Source: CANHVK01 sp046304235 (GTDB taxonomy: Bacteria; Bacteroidota; Bacteroidia; Flavobacteriales_D; Crocinitomicaceae). From it: 14,716 nucleotides of DNA. Positions within the stretch are counted from its first letter, which is position 1. Every line of letters begins with the position of its first letter. Position numbers and translations under genes: made by a program. The notes beneath the pieces were generated by a model, which saw only the letters and a program-made list of their open reading frames with translations, did not search any database and was not told the origin of the DNA. Location of the stretch: the NCBI GenBank assembly GCA_046304235.1, contig JBKCEW010000189.1, positions 1 through 14,716 of the forward strand, written 5' to 3'. This document shows positions 14,292 to 14,716 of this stretch, in pieces.

Positions 14292-14716
14292 TTAATAGAA
14301 AAATTTTTGTTCAAAATCTTCATACTTATTTATAGTCGGATTAAAAATTTTGACGTAAACAGTACTCAAACGATTTGGAGAATTGTATTCAGAGGTGATT
14401 AATTGTGTGTATTCATTATTTATGTACTGATTTTTTTCAGTTGACCAATATTGAACTAAGGTTTGGGAGTGTCTATTTTGATTGTCGTAACTTATCGTTT
14501 CTTTGGTAGTCTTAATCCACTCTCCTTTTCGTGAATCGTCAAAATAAAAAGAGAAACATTCGGTTTTTTGTCCATTGACATAAACTATTGAATCTTTCAC
14601 CGTATTTAACCAACCCATAATTGGATTACAAACCTGGCGATTAATTTGTACTACTTGATTCTTTTTGTTGTATTTAAAAATTTCTTTATGCTTTGGAATA
14701 AATAAATTAGTTAATC
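14292..14716 (-). CDS. Repeat-containing protein of unknown function, 3' part
   Basis: The frame is open from the right edge down to a TAA at 14292-14294, giving the last 140 residues or so; the start lies outside the window. An internal Met (codon at 14616-14618) is not the likely start, because the frame continues upstream as LFIPKHKEIFKYNKKNQVV to the edge. The C-terminal half shows two copies of a repeat of about 31 residues: one begins ISYDNQNRHSQ and ends KNQYINNEYTQ, the other begins TSEYNSPNRLST and ends NKYEDFEQK. The pattern Tyr-x-x-x-Asn-Arg, a strand, an aromatic, then Asn-x-Tyr resembles the beta-strand repeats of extracellular Bacteroidota proteins. It ends KFFY with no recognisable type IX sorting domain. 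No family is assigned. Confidence 0.7.
   Translation of the reverse strand, partial: LTNLFIPKHKEIFKYNKKNQVVQINRQVCNPIMGWLNTVKDSIVYVNGQKTECFSFYFDDSRKGEWIKTTKETISYDNQNRHSQTLVQYWSTEKNQYINNEYTQLITSEYNSPNRLSTVYVKIFNPTINKYEDFEQKFFY

Noticed and set aside
1..14716. tRNA, rRNA, CRISPR arrays, insertion sequences, phage genes
   Set aside because: I saw no cloverleaf-type sequence, spaced direct repeats, transposase motifs or terminal inverted repeats; exhaustive search tools were not available.

Overview
The window is AT-rich chromosomal DNA from a member of the Bacteroidota, most likely a Flavobacteriales bacterium. Four things point that way. The gene order NUDIX / pyrE-SRPBCC / birA / rsfS-ftsH-cdsA-psd is the one I associate with that order. 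Translation starts are preceded by A/T-rich leaders with no Shine-Dalgarno sequence. Several genes carry the Bacteroidota -7 promoter element TAnnTTTG. The FtsH, FtsK, ArgRS and DUF1573 proteins are of the Bacteroidota type. I cannot name the genus from this sequence alone.

Layout. Left edge (1-162, +): the C-terminal end of a small HsdR N-terminal-like protein, closed by a bidirectional hairpin terminator. 215-4597 (-): a run transcribed right to left, rsfS, ftsH, cdsA, psd and a small secreted Cys/Lys-rich protein. It links ribosome silencing, membrane proteolysis and phospholipid synthesis: CdsA makes CDP-diacylglycerol and Psd makes phosphatidylethanolamine. A terminator-like hairpin and a candidate promoter separate ftsH from cdsA. 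4668-5417 (+): birA, divergent from rsfS and overlapping tail-to-tail with an SRPBCC protein. 5398-6440 (-): SRPBCC and pyrE, a tight pair. 6448-7553 (+): a NUDIX hydrolase whose ATG lies 7 bp from the pyrE ATG, then a secreted DUF1573 protein, closed by a strong bidirectional terminator. 7606-10468 (-): arginase followed by argS. 10520-13939 (+): a secreted protein of unknown function and the FtsK DNA translocase. 13940-14291: an AT-rich intergenic stretch with no supported gene. 14292-14716 (-): the C-terminal end of a repeat-containing protein that runs off the right edge.

The genes are mostly core housekeeping. I find no mobile element, CRISPR array, phage gene, tRNA or rRNA, and no convincing new multi-gene system. 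The points most worth a second look are regulatory: a pyrE promoter that overlaps the NUDIX start codon and implies a near-leaderless mRNA, hairpins that include the start codon of arginase and abut that of ftsK, and the terminator/promoter overlap between ftsH and cdsA. Besides these there are the 12-cysteine small secreted protein and the repeat protein at the right edge.
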